A DNA stretch of 64,000 bases from Paragonimus skrjabini miyazakii. Lineage: Eukaryota > Platyhelminthes > Trematoda > Plagiorchiida > Troglotrematidae. Under the pieces are notes generated by a model. That model searched no databases. It was not told the DNA's origin and saw nothing but the letters and a program-made list of their open reading frames with translations. The translations under genes were made by a program, and so were the position numbers. The stretch spans positions 57,409-121,408 of the forward strand of contig JTDE01001352.1 in assembly GCA_014338405.1 (NCBI GenBank). The letters run 5' to 3'. The number at the start of each line of letters is the position of its first letter. Positions within the stretch are counted from its first letter, which is position 1. Below are positions 34,880 through 45,650 of this stretch, piece after piece.

Positions 34880-36170
34880 TGTTTGCAAACCAACTATTAA
34901 TTGGAACAAAGTTATTTAACATATCAACGCTCAACGGCTGTTGTGCTTTGCTAATACTTCTGTTCAGTTTGTTCAGGTTCTGTGGTGTATTGTTCACTAG
35001 TTTCAGCATCAAAAACAGCGTCCGATACGATTGTTTATTTTCCTTCTGTATGTTCAATTTTGTCATCGACGAAACAATAAAGCACTGTCACCGGTGCTCA
35101 CGAAATCTCGATGTGGACTTCCTAACCGGTTAAAGACTGACGGTATTGACTACGCTAAAGAAAGTGTTGCTATTTGACAAATAGTTGAGAGTGCGTACCG
35201 TAGCCTCTGGGTGCAAAATTCTTTTACAAGACTGCAGTGACTATGTAGATTTAATGTTCGAGATTGTTGACTGGTTTGTGCACTTACGAAGTTCGAACAG
35301 CGCCTGAGATACAGGGAATGAAGTGGAAATTCGAGTCTCTGAGGCTAAAGCGGTATTCATTCATTTAAGTCAACCCTGGCGGATGAAAGGCAAAACTCTG
35401 AAGCCAGGAGTCGCGCGTATAGCCGCCATGCTACTATACGGATGCGAAACTTGAGACGTGAACCGTCTTCATACGTATTGCTATCGATGCGCGTTAGATC
35501 GCCTGCATCAGGCTACGTCAACAGGTAAATGACTGTGAGGTTAGGACATGAGTGTCAAGCGATCGCTTCCGCCCGATATGCAACACCAACTGCACTTAGA
35601 TGGTCAGTGTTGTGTCCTGTTAGGTGTGCGCACACAGACTGCATGTTTGTGGCAGGCCCGTTCACATGATTCACCGTCCAGGACACGGTAGTGGGCCCGC
35701 CGCTTGCGCTTGTCTATGTCCGATTGCATCTGTCATGTGACTTTTCGGACTGGGCTAGTGAGCGTCAAAGTGCTCACACTTGTGTGTTAACATTGTACGG
35801 CCTATCGCCTCGCCTCGCCGTACAGCCGTGTCGCTAGGCTTTGGTTACAGTATCTACCGTGCATATTTCATCCATGCTACTGCTGCTTAACCGTACCTGT
35901 CTTCTACATTCCCTGTACGACAGCTGCATAATCTACTCGTTGCGGTACACGAGCTTCATTAATAACTGCCGTAGGACACGCGAGATACAACAATCAACAA
36001 AACGGGCCAGCTAGATGTTTGTCGCACCTAGCATATTTTATTGATGCCATAGTCAGCTGGCGTAAGGTGAGAGGTGGTCAGGCGATGACCTGGAGTTGAG
36101 ACATGAAGTTAATTACCACAGGATTAGTCCCTTTAGGTTGGGTTGTCATCCCCCCAGACAATGGTCGGTG
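34880..36170 (+). mobile_element. Decayed non-LTR retrotransposon, reverse transcriptase to C terminus, with an insertion
   Basis: NSVRYDCLFSFCMFNFVIDE (about 35014-35075) lines up with the GVRQGCPLSPFLFNFVID core of the RT. KILLQDCSD, WFVHLRSS and NEVEIRVSEAKAVFIHL follow as in the family. LLYGCET is at 35431-35451. After a break, VGHARYNNQQNGPARCLSHL (from 35971), SWRKVRG and RGGQAMTW (36070-36093) complete the tail. The last block is closely related to 11283-11360, so the same family supplied both copies. A segment of about 370 bases interrupts it. Confidence 0.8.
35612..35979. mobile_element. Candidate insertion inside the non-LTR copy, ends with 7-bp inverted repeats
   Basis: In copy 1 (11.1-11.3 kb) the CET and GHV blocks are about 170 bases apart; here they are about 540 apart. 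The extra sequence is GC-richer, starts with GTGTCCT and ends with AGGACAC, an exact inverted pair, and contains no clear frame. It may be a small DNA transposon or a solo terminal repeat. No target-site duplication was confirmed. Confidence 0.45.
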
Positions 36171-36472
36171 AATGGAAATAGAGAACAGACCCAGTGACGT
36201 GAACGCGGCTGTGATTTGGTTGTTTTGTCCGTAGAGTAATTGCAACTAATGACCTGAGGTAGTGAAAGCCTCAGTGAGATTGACCGCCTTACCGGTGACA
36301 ACATAATTTCACTTATAGCTCGATTGCTTGCTTTCCAGATACCGACAGCTTATTGTTGGAAGTGTGAGTTTAGACGTACGTGCTTTTTAATATTCAAGTC
36401 CCATTCCTTGTTTTAATTTTGCATATTGTTTGCTTCATGGTTTTATGGCCGTTAAGCATAAGCGTGAGACAC

Positions 36473-36585
36473 CTGTTTGTTGAGGTCAGAGAGGATAATA
36501 CCAATTCTGATAGCAGTCCATATTTGTGGTCTAACAGTGGCTTGATCACTACCAGGGTCTGCTATATCCTTAGAAAAGAGTAGCT
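36473..36585 (-). CDS. Internal exon of the large minus-strand gene
   Basis: The acceptor CCCTTATCGGTTGCAG is strong and the donor is AAACAG|GTGTCT. It has two leading bases, 37 codons (LLFSKDIADPGSDQATVRP, QIWTAIRIGIILSDLNKQ) and exits in phase 0. It agrees with 37540-37579 before it and 29062-29279 after it. Confidence 0.75.
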
Positions 36586-37539
36586 CTGCAACCGATAAGG
36601 GACATAGATAAGTTCCCAAGTCGCACAATGGAAAAATGGTCAACCGAGTTGTTAGAGCCGGTGAGAAGGGAAGTAGTAGTTTTCAATTCGAAAAATTCGC
36701 CCGAATTTGCTGATATCGTGAACTGGCTAAGCATATTAGGGAAACAAACTTTCTCAGTTAAGGTTACCTCTCTATTTTCAAATGTTTCACTCAGAAATAG
36801 TTCAGCCTTTTGATGGGAACCTAGAAAGTCGTCATATGACGGTGAAAATATTAGTAGAAGAATAAAGCAGTTGTTTCATCGGTAGGTTTCTTGTTTCCGG
36901 TTGAGTATGCCAACCAAATGACTGAGTGATTCAGCGTAGACTCGGTGTAGATTAACCAGTAAGGCTTGATTATTCAGTGGAATAATTCCACTCTGTTCAT
37001 AAGAATATACGTTGCACCAAGGGATCCCATTCACCTGAAGACTACTGCATTACTAGGGGGTCTTCCTGTGCCACCACTCGAATGAAACCATCCCAAGAAA
37101 TTCAACTTGGGCAGCATGTTGTACGGAACCCATTTTACAGCTTTGCATCACTAATGCAATGTCTGGCCGACTGGAACTAGAAAATCTGTTCCAGTGGCAC
37201 TCTGGAGAAGGAAAGGCAGTTCATATTTAACAGACTTATCAAGAACGGTCAGCTGGAACAGTTCGTCCATAAGTATATGTGAAACAGCTCAAAATCACGT
37301 AAACTACATGTTGCAGCGAAACGCCAGTGTATAGATCATTGTCACTTAAAAGCCGTAACCCTCATAAACACATAAGCAGCGGACTTAGTGTAGTAGTTAG
37401 TTGCAGCCGACTTTCGCGTCCAGCTTAATTTTATGCTAATTCTGCATCCTCAACTGGAAGACAGATTGTCTGTTCATGCTACTACTTGAAATGTATACCA
37501 ATTCCTTTCTTTCATGGAATGGGTCATATGGGCGATTAC

Positions 37540-37579
37540 CTGTTTGTTTACACTCGGGAGCATCATTCAGCATGCTTAA
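37540..37579 (-). CDS. Probable short internal exon of the large minus-strand gene
   Basis: The acceptor is GTTGAGCTTCTAG and the donor ACAAACAG|GTAATC. It has 13 codons (LSMLNDAPECKQT) plus one base, phase 0 in. It links 42077-42159 and 36473-36585 without a phase change. Confidence 0.45.
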
Positions 37580-37689
37580 CTAGAAGCTCAACTACCACCT
37601 ACTCATCTTCCCACGTGACGCTATTAGTTTCAGTCAATCCCACGGACTCGTTCAGTTCGGCTTATCCCACCCAGTAGGTTCAATGAACA

Positions 37690-38345
37690 CGAAATTAAAG
37701 GTTGCCTGTTAATCGATTAGCGCAGAGACCAGCGTCATCCGTTTGCACTCTCTTCCACGATAAGGTCGGACACCTGTCGAACCGTCGAAGTCCTCACCAT
37801 CATCATTATAGACATAGTGTGATGGATTATCAAACCGGAGATGCGAGTATTCCAACACTCAGCGGAATACCTCAACGCGGGGGAGGTACGCCCAAAAGCG
37901 AGGGGATCGGGGACAGCGTGGGCGACCTGATGAGTCATTGTTCAACTGGATCGGACCAACAGGCGAGAAATGGCAGGCAAAAGAGAATGGACGACGAAAT
38001 CGGAGGAACGATTATTCCAACACTCGGAGGAATATCTCGACATGGTCGCAGAATACGTTCAAAGCCCACAGTGGATGGATTGCGGGCAACACAAGCGACC
38101 GGACGAGCCATCGCTCAACAAGATCGGACCAACGGACGAAGAATGGCGAGCGTAAAACCCCCCGATAGAAGGCGCTGATCACACACATAAACTGGGCAGA
38201 AGTGCACACGACGTGTGAGCGGAAACCTGGGGTGTTGTGGACTGGAATTCTGATTAATAAACGCGAGCGCGCGCGTAGCATGGTGACGAGCGAGCTGGAC
38301 AGTGAAGATTGTGCTTAATTGGACGCCTTTTCGCTACAATAGCAA
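37690..38345 (+). mobile_element. GC-rich retroelement 3' region with an internal partial duplication
   Basis: The 38124-38342 part is copy 2 of the 3' tail at 11391-11605. Just upstream, IGPTGEKWQAKE (about 37952) and IGPTDEEWRA (about 38120) are two versions of one segment, and ATTCCAACACTC(A/G)G(C/A)GGAATA occurs twice (about 37848 and 38014). So the end of the element is partly repeated in tandem. A 158-codon plus-strand frame spans it (37702-38178); it is probably element-derived rather than a host gene. Confidence 0.6.
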
Positions 38346-38458
38346 TACATCAGTAGTTCTCACTGATGCTTAACTGCCATACAATCATGGAAAAAACAAA
38401 CCTTGTAGAGAAAGAGATAAGAAAAAAGAAGAGGAAAGAAGGACCTAACTACTAGAAA
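38339..38458 (+). repeat. Dispersed repeat family D, copy 1
   Basis: Shares AGCAATACA(T/C)CAGT, GGTTCTCACT-like and ATGCTTAACTGCCA blocks, a purine-rich run, and AC(C/T)TA(A/G)CTACTA with 53086-53213, same orientation. It directly follows the retroelement tail. Confidence 0.65.
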
Positions 38459-41400
38459 TATCTTCATCCGTGGAATGAACAGACCATGTATTTATTACCG
38501 CTAACCTGTCATCAACTTGTGTTCTGTATAATTAGCTTGACAGATAACTGTCGCAGTCCATTTCGCACTGACTCTGACAATCACTTCAAAAATTCATCAT
38601 TGCAGTGGATTTCACCTGCGATCAACCCGCTGTATTTGACCTGGTGATGAAACACCGGTAAGAACTTTGGTTGCTACATACTCATCTGATGACTAGACTA
38701 AGTAATTTTATGCGGTTCGAACGGTACCTTCTAAATAATTTATCTAGCATCATAGTCATTCTTTGTGTGGCTTGGACCATGAGCATTTCTCTTCTTTATT
38801 ATCGCACTCATTGCCTTACTTATATTCGATAACAATAGTTGCGACGGTTTATATGTTTAATTTTCAATTGATGTACCTTGCAGAGAACTGGATGACTTCA
38901 GTCAATTCGCCCACTTTTGTACGGATATGAGATTTGCGTTCAGTGTAAACTGAGATCCTTAGAACGAAAAATTCATTATATGAACACAATTTAAATCTGG
39001 AAATAGTTCTGGATAATCAAAATGATAAGCAACTGTTTCAAGTAGTTAACTCGTTATGCAATTGCGCATATCTGCCTAAATACACCTGCCCACTGCCTCC
39101 AAACAGCAAGCGTCATGAAAAAAAGTTTTGAACGTTTTCCGATAAGAACAAAGGTTGCCGGATACGTGAATGAAATGAACATTGTACTCAAACTGTTACA
39201 GAAGTTCACCGCTCTATATCGTCAATAGCATTTTACTTTTTCAACTCGCTGTATCATTTGTGGGGACACAATGGATATGGTTCAATTGATTGAGTTTGAA
39301 AGTGCACGACCGAGACCGCCGATTATGGAGGTTTTCTTTCCACTTTTGAGAATGTTCAAAGCACTGGAGTTCAAAAATCCTAATGAACAAGCACGAAAAG
39401 TTGATTATCTGCTGTAATCAACGTTTAAATGAAGGTGGAAACCGAATAAACCTGGGAGGGAATCACCTATGAAATAGTTCATCAGACTGACAGGTATAAC
39501 CGAGTTTAGGCTACAAGAGTACAATCTCTCATCCACGGATTTTATGAATCCGAGGAAAATCTCCGGTTAAACATAGTGAATTTGGAACGGCATCATCTTC
39601 TTGTGGACGTCATCAGCTAACTTACGTTATTCATCCACACTGCTGTACAAATAAATCCAATACCAAAACTATCTCCCTCTAAGTTCACATACCAAACAGG
39701 AAACAGATCAAGATTTTGGCTGTATAGTCACCAAATTTTTCACCAGCGTTCAAGGAGGTTGAAGTTATTGGTCCATTATGAACACATAAATTGGCTTACA
39801 CTGCAAAGCATACGTAGTCCATGGTTTTCAAGGCCACAGTGTGTCTATGTTTTGGTATGCTGAGTGCTTAGTTCAGTGGTGGTGGTGACTGTCAAACTCA
39901 ACCAGCCGCTGATGTGTGATTTGCCAGAGATAATTTAATTCGGATCCGAATCAAGTGATAAGTGTTCAAAAGAAAACTGTACGTTCGTGAATAACACGGT
40001 TCGAGATGCACAGCAGTTCCAAACATCCTAGTGTAAATGATCGATGTGAAATGGTCACAAGCAGAAGAGAAACACACCCTCTAAGGATACCACAGAATGG
40101 AAATTTTTGTTCTCAATCATAATCATACCTCCACATCACTACTCTCATCGCGACTGTGACTAACAAAAATGGCGATTCGATCTAGACGTTCCGTACATGG
40201 AAGGACATAAGAATGCAAAAATGGATCGGATTGTATGGTGCAGTATATGGCGCGATGGCAAACAGAGTTGATCAATCAGAACAGATCAATTAAGCTTCAG
40301 TTTGTGGCACCGTGGTAGAAGATTATGTATGTGGAGAACAAACAATCGAGTAGTTTCCATACATCCAATGCAAAACGCTGCCACGATCCAGTTGTTTGAT
40401 CATGTTCAAATTGATTCATTTAACCCACATATAATCGACCAGTCCTAATGGTCAGAATAAACACTGGGAACGGTCTTGGATATTTTTAACTTGCATTTCT
40501 AATAAATTTTTCTTATTTGAGCTGTAAATCAAGTGGTTGGCCCCGTGTGCATATACAGACACTCGGTTATCAAGAACCGCTGACGTGATCTACTTTAACT
40601 GATACACCTAAATTTGTTTCTCGCAAACATATCAGAGAGGTGAAGCTTTAATTCATGTGTCTGTATTGTTCGATCACAATAATAATAATAATAAAAAATT
40701 ATCAGACAACTTCCACCGAAGTCCGGTTTATCTTGCGTCTGATCCACTCTTCTTAACACCACAATTAAACCTTTGTAGTCATTCAAGATAACATAGTATG
40801 ACTTCAAACAATGAGTCTACGGTTTAACATTAAGAGAATTTAAAACTTGCATTTTCCACTTTTTCATTCTTTGCTTTATGAGCGGAAGATCACTTAATAA
40901 TCTTTGTTGGTTCCGTACATAATAGATCAACGTTACTGTCGCGCTTTGTGGTTTTACTAACAATGATCGAAATCTGGGATGGACTGACACAAAGCTTATA
41001 GCAACTTGACAACCACCATATATTGTCAAACTTAACAAAGTATCCATACATGGTTTTTGCTCTTCGTAAAGATGACAAATAAACATGATTTCATTTTCTT
41101 GATTGCTACATCCGTTGGGTAAACCATCACACTAACTTTTAAATAAACTAAATATTTAAGAGCTTTATTGCCTAGCGATTTCATTTGATCATGTAGATAT
41201 ACTGTCAGATGTTTGATGTATATGGTTCTTTGTCCATCGCTTAGGTTATGACTAACTCTCTTTCATATGATTCGTCATGGAGTGTGTACGATAACACAAA
41301 TACCACCATGTTCCTCGGTTATATTTGCTGGACTTCAAGAAAAAGGTTTGGTTATTTTGCTTAAGTTGCTCATGCATCTCAATGTATTGATTGAGCTTTC

Positions 41401-42076
41401 ATTTGATTGTATTGCTACGAAAAAGATTAAAAACCGCAATAGATTGGTAAAGAGAATCTTGTCCTATCCATACGACAATCTCTACATGTCCATCAACTGT
41501 ACCGGGGAATTCACAAAGCCTGTGCTTCTTGCGAACTTCTGTCCATAGAGCTACAGTTCTTCTTAGTCGTCGACAGCATTTTCAAAAAGTACACAAAAAC
41601 GGCTACAGGTTATTCGTTTTTTTATCGCGCTGCCGGGTGCTTTGTTGTCGAATTGCACGTAAGACCCCTGGACCCGATGGCTGAGTATCCATTCATCCAT
41701 AGTGGTTAAAATACACTGTTGATACGATTGTCACCATTTGAAGTGAAAACGTTACAATCCACTTTACGGATACAACTGATCATCCATACAAGCTGCTAAT
41801 CGAATGATAGTGAGTTCAAACCAAGTGAGTTTTCACCTTCGGTTATCTGTTAAGGGATAGGGCTAAAGTAACCCACTTTCAAAGCCACAATTCCACATTA
41901 TAAACTTTTTTGACCGGGCGGATACTGTAGTAATCTATCTGAGAAGTTAGGTCCGACAGCTAAATTTCCAATAATGGCCGTTGAACGTTTGCGTTTTGGG
42001 TGCGCTAGAAACAGTTATAAACGTGACCAAAATCTAGTACTTTCAATGCACATTTACACAATACAATGAAAGTTAC
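38459..42076. other. Intron, nothing recognised
   Basis: About 3.6 kb with only a short (AAT)n-like tract at about 40678-40696. Overlapping minus frames at 40817-41086 show some protein-like character in two frames but lack splice support. The plus frame 41267-41548 is unassigned. Confidence 0.4.
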
Positions 42077-42159
42077 CTTGCAGCCGACAGCCAATAAGCA
42101 GTAAGTCTCTGTCAACAGGTTCCACGTCTTCTCCTCTGTGGCTGAGCGTTGTAAACATT
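42077..42159 (-). CDS. Internal exon of the large minus-strand gene
   Basis: The acceptor is TTTCAACCTTCTAG and the donor CTGCAAG|GTAACT. It has two leading bases, 27 codons (LQRSATEEKTWNLLTETYC, LLAVGCK) and exits in phase 0. It begins the long run of phase-consistent exons that continues to the stop. Confidence 0.7.
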
Positions 42160-43201
42160 CTAGAAGGTTGAAATTTTTAAGTCAGCATAAACGAGTTGTC
42201 TTTAATGCTCAAAAAAAAATTTCACATTATTTTCGTTGAAATTTTGAAAAGTTGTATGTATATTACGAATTATCATAGTGTTTCGTTAGCGTTTTCCCAA
42301 AACCAGCAAGCTTTAAGTAGCTTGTTGACAAATGAAAGCAGATTTTCAAATAGACCATGAAAGTAGGCATCCAGTTTGAGATTTCCAAATTGCTTAGAGC
42401 TCGTCATTAGTGAATACGACTCACTGCACGATTACAAGGCTATCAAATAGTTTACAGAAACGTTTGTCACCGTATGTCGCAGATTTCTCATTTTCTGTTT
42501 CTGAATAACTGAACCTATGATATGACCACCAATACTTGAGCAAAACTGTGAGTTGGTCATGCAACGACATAGCGGTGAAATACGAAATCCTTGACCGTTC
42601 CGCTGATTAAACTGAGGAGATAACGCCTGCCAGGTTAAGGTCCTCAGTATCACCCAAACGCTATTCCGAAGGGCAATAGGCCGTAGTTAACGATGAGTCT
42701 GCATTCCCATCATTTCTAGTTCCTCCGTTTAGCCCTGGTCAACCACACCAAACTGGTCAGACAACAGATGCTGGCTACTGCTGAATCGATTGCCATTCGA
42801 TTACGCAATCCAATGTTGTGTTCACACACAAATTCATGAAAGCTCTGCAGTTGCTGTGACCAAAGGTCACACCATCAGTCCGCATGCCCATCCAAACTAG
42901 ACCCGATAACTCTGTAACGTAATGGTGGATGGAATTTCAAACCACTCACCGTTAAAACTGGCTATTTGCTATCTGAGTAAGTAGCCTATAGAAGCTTAGA
43001 AAGTTTGTAACGCCCTACGTGATTCAACGATATTCTGCTAAACCTCTCTGTGTTGTTTACATACTGTTTTGATTTCGCTGAACCTATATGACTGTTTTGA
43101 TATGATGACGAATTATCGGAAACAATTGTTCTTCATTGTTTTCTTCTTCCGCTTAGCTTTATTTTTCAATTTTATTCAGTTTGATAATGTTTTTCCTCCA
43201 G

Positions 43202-43329
43202 GTTACTGTTGCGCTGAGAGACGGTCTAAATCACATTACTTTCCGGTCAGTATGAGAATATCTTTGGATGATATAGTGAATGAAGTATACGTCATTCATC
43301 ACACAGTAGCGCATTCAGTGGCGCACAAA
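43202..43329 (+). CDS. Coding-like segment, possible exon on the plus strand
   Basis: A very good acceptor (GATAATGTTTTTCCTCCAG) opens YCCAERRSKSHYFPVSMRI, then SLDDIVNEVYVIHHTVAHSV, followed by AAA|GTTAGT. The frame can also run to a stop at 43386. It is on the strand opposite the large gene. The acceptor is convincing; the donor is not. Confidence 0.4.
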
Positions 43330-43839
43330 GTTAGTGTAGACTCAAGTCATATAGATATTGGGGTGAGAAGATGTGACGTTCAATAACGAGAATTCCAGCC
43401 TGGATGACCCTGATGACTGGAGCTGGTAATGGCAAGCGCCAAAAGTTTAGTGCACCGTGAAGCGATAAAAAAAAAACAATAAAACCGACGAATTGTTTAC
43501 GGGGAGATGTATAAAATCTCCCAACAATAAGCCATAGGAAACATCTGGTGGAGGAGAACACAGACCTCGATAAATCGATTGATTGAGCAATGTGGAATCG
43601 AGACAGAGTTTAGGTACCAGACATAAAAAGACGAACTTGTGACTTTGGTGGGGACAAGACTAACATGATGTGATCATGCCAGGCTGTTACAAAAAATAAT
43701 CCCCAAGTAGTTAACAGAAGTAATTAAAGATAAACGTTAGCTATACACAAAAGGGGATAGACAATCACTAGGACGTTCTTCACACGGATTCCCTTTTTAT
43801 ATGCGGAAACAAAATGGCAACACACCTGTGTGTGTGTTA

Positions 43840-44118
43840 AGGGACAGTACGGATCTGGGGCCAAATTGATGGTCCAAATAAATTGTCCATCGGGACGAAA
43901 GAATAAGAACAAATCGGATGTTTGATGACTTGTCTCATATCATCCGCATATTTGATTACAAGCATGTGATGATGAGCTAGCACACAAGCAATATAAAGTG
44001 ATAATAAGGATGAGGAGATTGCATCTTGTAGAACAACTCGACAGTTGAAGGTTGAATACCAGATATGTTCGGATTTTGAAGTAGTGTTTCTCTTTCGAGT
44101 CTTTAGTCTAAGAGACAT
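43840..44118 (-). mobile_element. Reverse transcriptase fragment of a second non-LTR type
   Basis: On the minus strand the frame reads VVLQDAISSSLLSLYIACVL and HHHMLVIKYADDM (catalytic box at 43936-43962 in plus coordinates). This lines up with GV.QG.VLSPLLFSLYI and LVIKYADDM of jockey/CR1-like elements, different from the RTE-like copies elsewhere. The frame continues about 25 codons then stops, with a shift after that. Confidence 0.7.
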
Positions 44119-44304
44119 ATGTGGACGGTTTTAGATTTTCTACCATGGGACGACAGAATTGGAAAACTGGGCATACGAAAACAACCCAGGGTTGAGCGTG
44201 AACGACTGCATGATAATTGGTTTAATCCGTAGCGTTTACTAAGAGTTCGGGGATTTAGATTGTTATTTACAACTGAACATTACCCACATTTGATCGCAGT
44301 CCTT

Positions 44305-44520
44305 GGATTCAGATAAACTTTTCGATTGGCTCGCTTCGAAAGGAAGCATTAAACTCGAATGTGGTTAACACGTTGGTCCCACAAGTAAACGAGCCGGAGT
44401 ACAAATTCCGATCCGGACAGCGATATGCACTATTGATGAGTTCTAATAAGAGCGAAACTCGTGAAGTGCTTCCATTCGAAGTGAGTCAGTCGAAAGGCTT
44501 ATTTGAATGCAAAGGCTGCG
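44305..44520 (+). repeat. Hammerhead-SINE-like element, best copy, with inverted flanks
   Basis: The right part runs GCCGGAGTACAAATTCCGAT (degenerate tRNA B-box-like region), the hammerhead-like core (44426-44470), then AGTGCTTCCATTCGAAG and TCAGTCGAAAGGCTT. The left part (AAACTTTTCGATTGGCTCGC, then TTCGAAAGGAAGCATT) is nearly the reverse complement of that right module. So either one element has inverted ends or two copies lie head to head. Similar pieces occur at seven other places in the window. Confidence 0.6.
44426..44470 (+). ncRNA. Degenerate hammerhead ribozyme motif
   Basis: GCACTA / (G)AAGTGC can form stem I, TTGATGAG stands for CTGATGAG, GTTCT-AATA-AGAGC forms a clean stem II, and GCGAAAC completes the core. 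The expected GTC cleavage site is GTG here. With two core changes, cleavage is unlikely. The layout matches the hammerhead known in schistosome SMalpha elements (established), but this assignment is by eye. Confidence 0.5.
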
Positions 44521-45432
44521 ATCAAGTGTGGGTGGTGTTTATTGTGAAATATTAATCCGTGGGGTTCACTAGAGGCTCTATTCTAGCGGTAATCAGTTTT
44601 CCAAAAACTTTCAACGTAACATAGATGCATAAAATCGGGTGGAAATTAGCCGTTTCTTTGTTAAGGCTTGGTAAGAAGCGTACTTCTCTTTCAAAGAATG
44701 TGTTCCTGATGGACTAGCCATGAATGTTTGGAGTATATAATGATGATAGGAATTACTGCTTCAATCCAGTGCGGACGTATGTCTTAAAACCAGAACGAAA
44801 CGATCAAAGTCCAGCGTGCATTAATCCATGTATAGGAGTCATACCGAAACAGTGCATTGACAGAGATAGAGGTACATTTCGCTAAGTTCTTACGGTGAAT
44901 CACACACTGAAAATGTCGCACGGTTTTGTCACGTCATTCTGAAAACCTTGCTTATTAACAGGCTATGGATAGGCCAGCATCAATTAAAATTCCACTAATA
45001 TAACCTGAAATTGTATCGATTAGTCAGACACGCTGGGACGTGTGATAGCAGAATATTTGATGGTCTTAGTGTTTAATCGCTGAGTGTCTACCGTTGTCCG
45101 CACCGGCAAATGTATTCCGGTTCTTATGTTGGTGAGATGTACGTATTGACCACTGGCCTAACTCCGTAACTGATCGCAGCATCATCATGGTTGAATTTTA
45201 ACTACCGTCACTTGTGTTCAATGTTTGTCTTACGTTATCTCTTCAACAGAATACTCAGAACTAACCCATTAGTTTCAGCCCCTAACCTTGGAATCAGAAC
45301 CTGCTAGTCGCAATGATATCGCTGGCCTCGGCCATCATAAGAAGAGTCAATCCATCTTACCAGTTTTGCAGGCTGGAAAATTTTTCTGCTTATCATTTCA
45401 GTCGCAAGTTTTAAATTGCTGCTTCTCATAAC

Positions 45433-45650
45433 TCCCTAAATTTGAGTAAAAGCGGTCCTGTTTAATTGCAGTTATGCCTTCAATTCCCGTCATAATAACC
45501 AAGACATGTTCCACCGACCACACTCTCAGACAAAATGAGTGGACAAGGTGGTAGCTGGCTCCCTGCCCGCAAAGTCCACACATGGAATTTTGACACTGTT
45601 GGACAACACAGCTGGTCACAGTCAATCGGTATCGGTTGATCAGTTCGAAC
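45433..45650 (-). CDS. Probable exon of the large minus-strand gene, 3' end uncertain
   Basis: The acceptor is CCATTGTTACACCAG. With one leading base (as 47216-47356 requires) the frame reads FELINRYRLTVTSCVVQQ, then GLCGQGASYHLVHSFCLR and VWSVEHVLVIMTGIEG, staying open to a stop at 45398. No strong donor was found; GGGA|GTTATG at 45433 gives the phase needed downstream but scores poorly. A second frame (45480-45680) is also open, with an ATG, and cannot be excluded. Confidence 0.5.

Larger units (their letters stand above)
29280..36472. other. Long intron packed with non-LTR remains, inverted repeats and an assembly gap
   Basis: Apart from the elements listed separately, 29840-30550 is a GC-richer plus-strand open region (29885-30211) cut by the 100-N gap. 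It may be retroelement-derived, but I could not assign it. 31000-31280 also stays open in the plus frame and has a tRNA B-box-like GGTTCGAGTCC on the minus strand. Confidence 0.4.
42160..45432. other. Intron region with an RT fragment, a SINE and unassigned frames
   Basis: Besides the elements listed, a minus-strand stretch at about 42440-42640 is open in two overlapping frames with protein-like segments; no consistent splice solution was found. An exon with one leading and one trailing base may be hidden in this interval. Confidence 0.35.
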
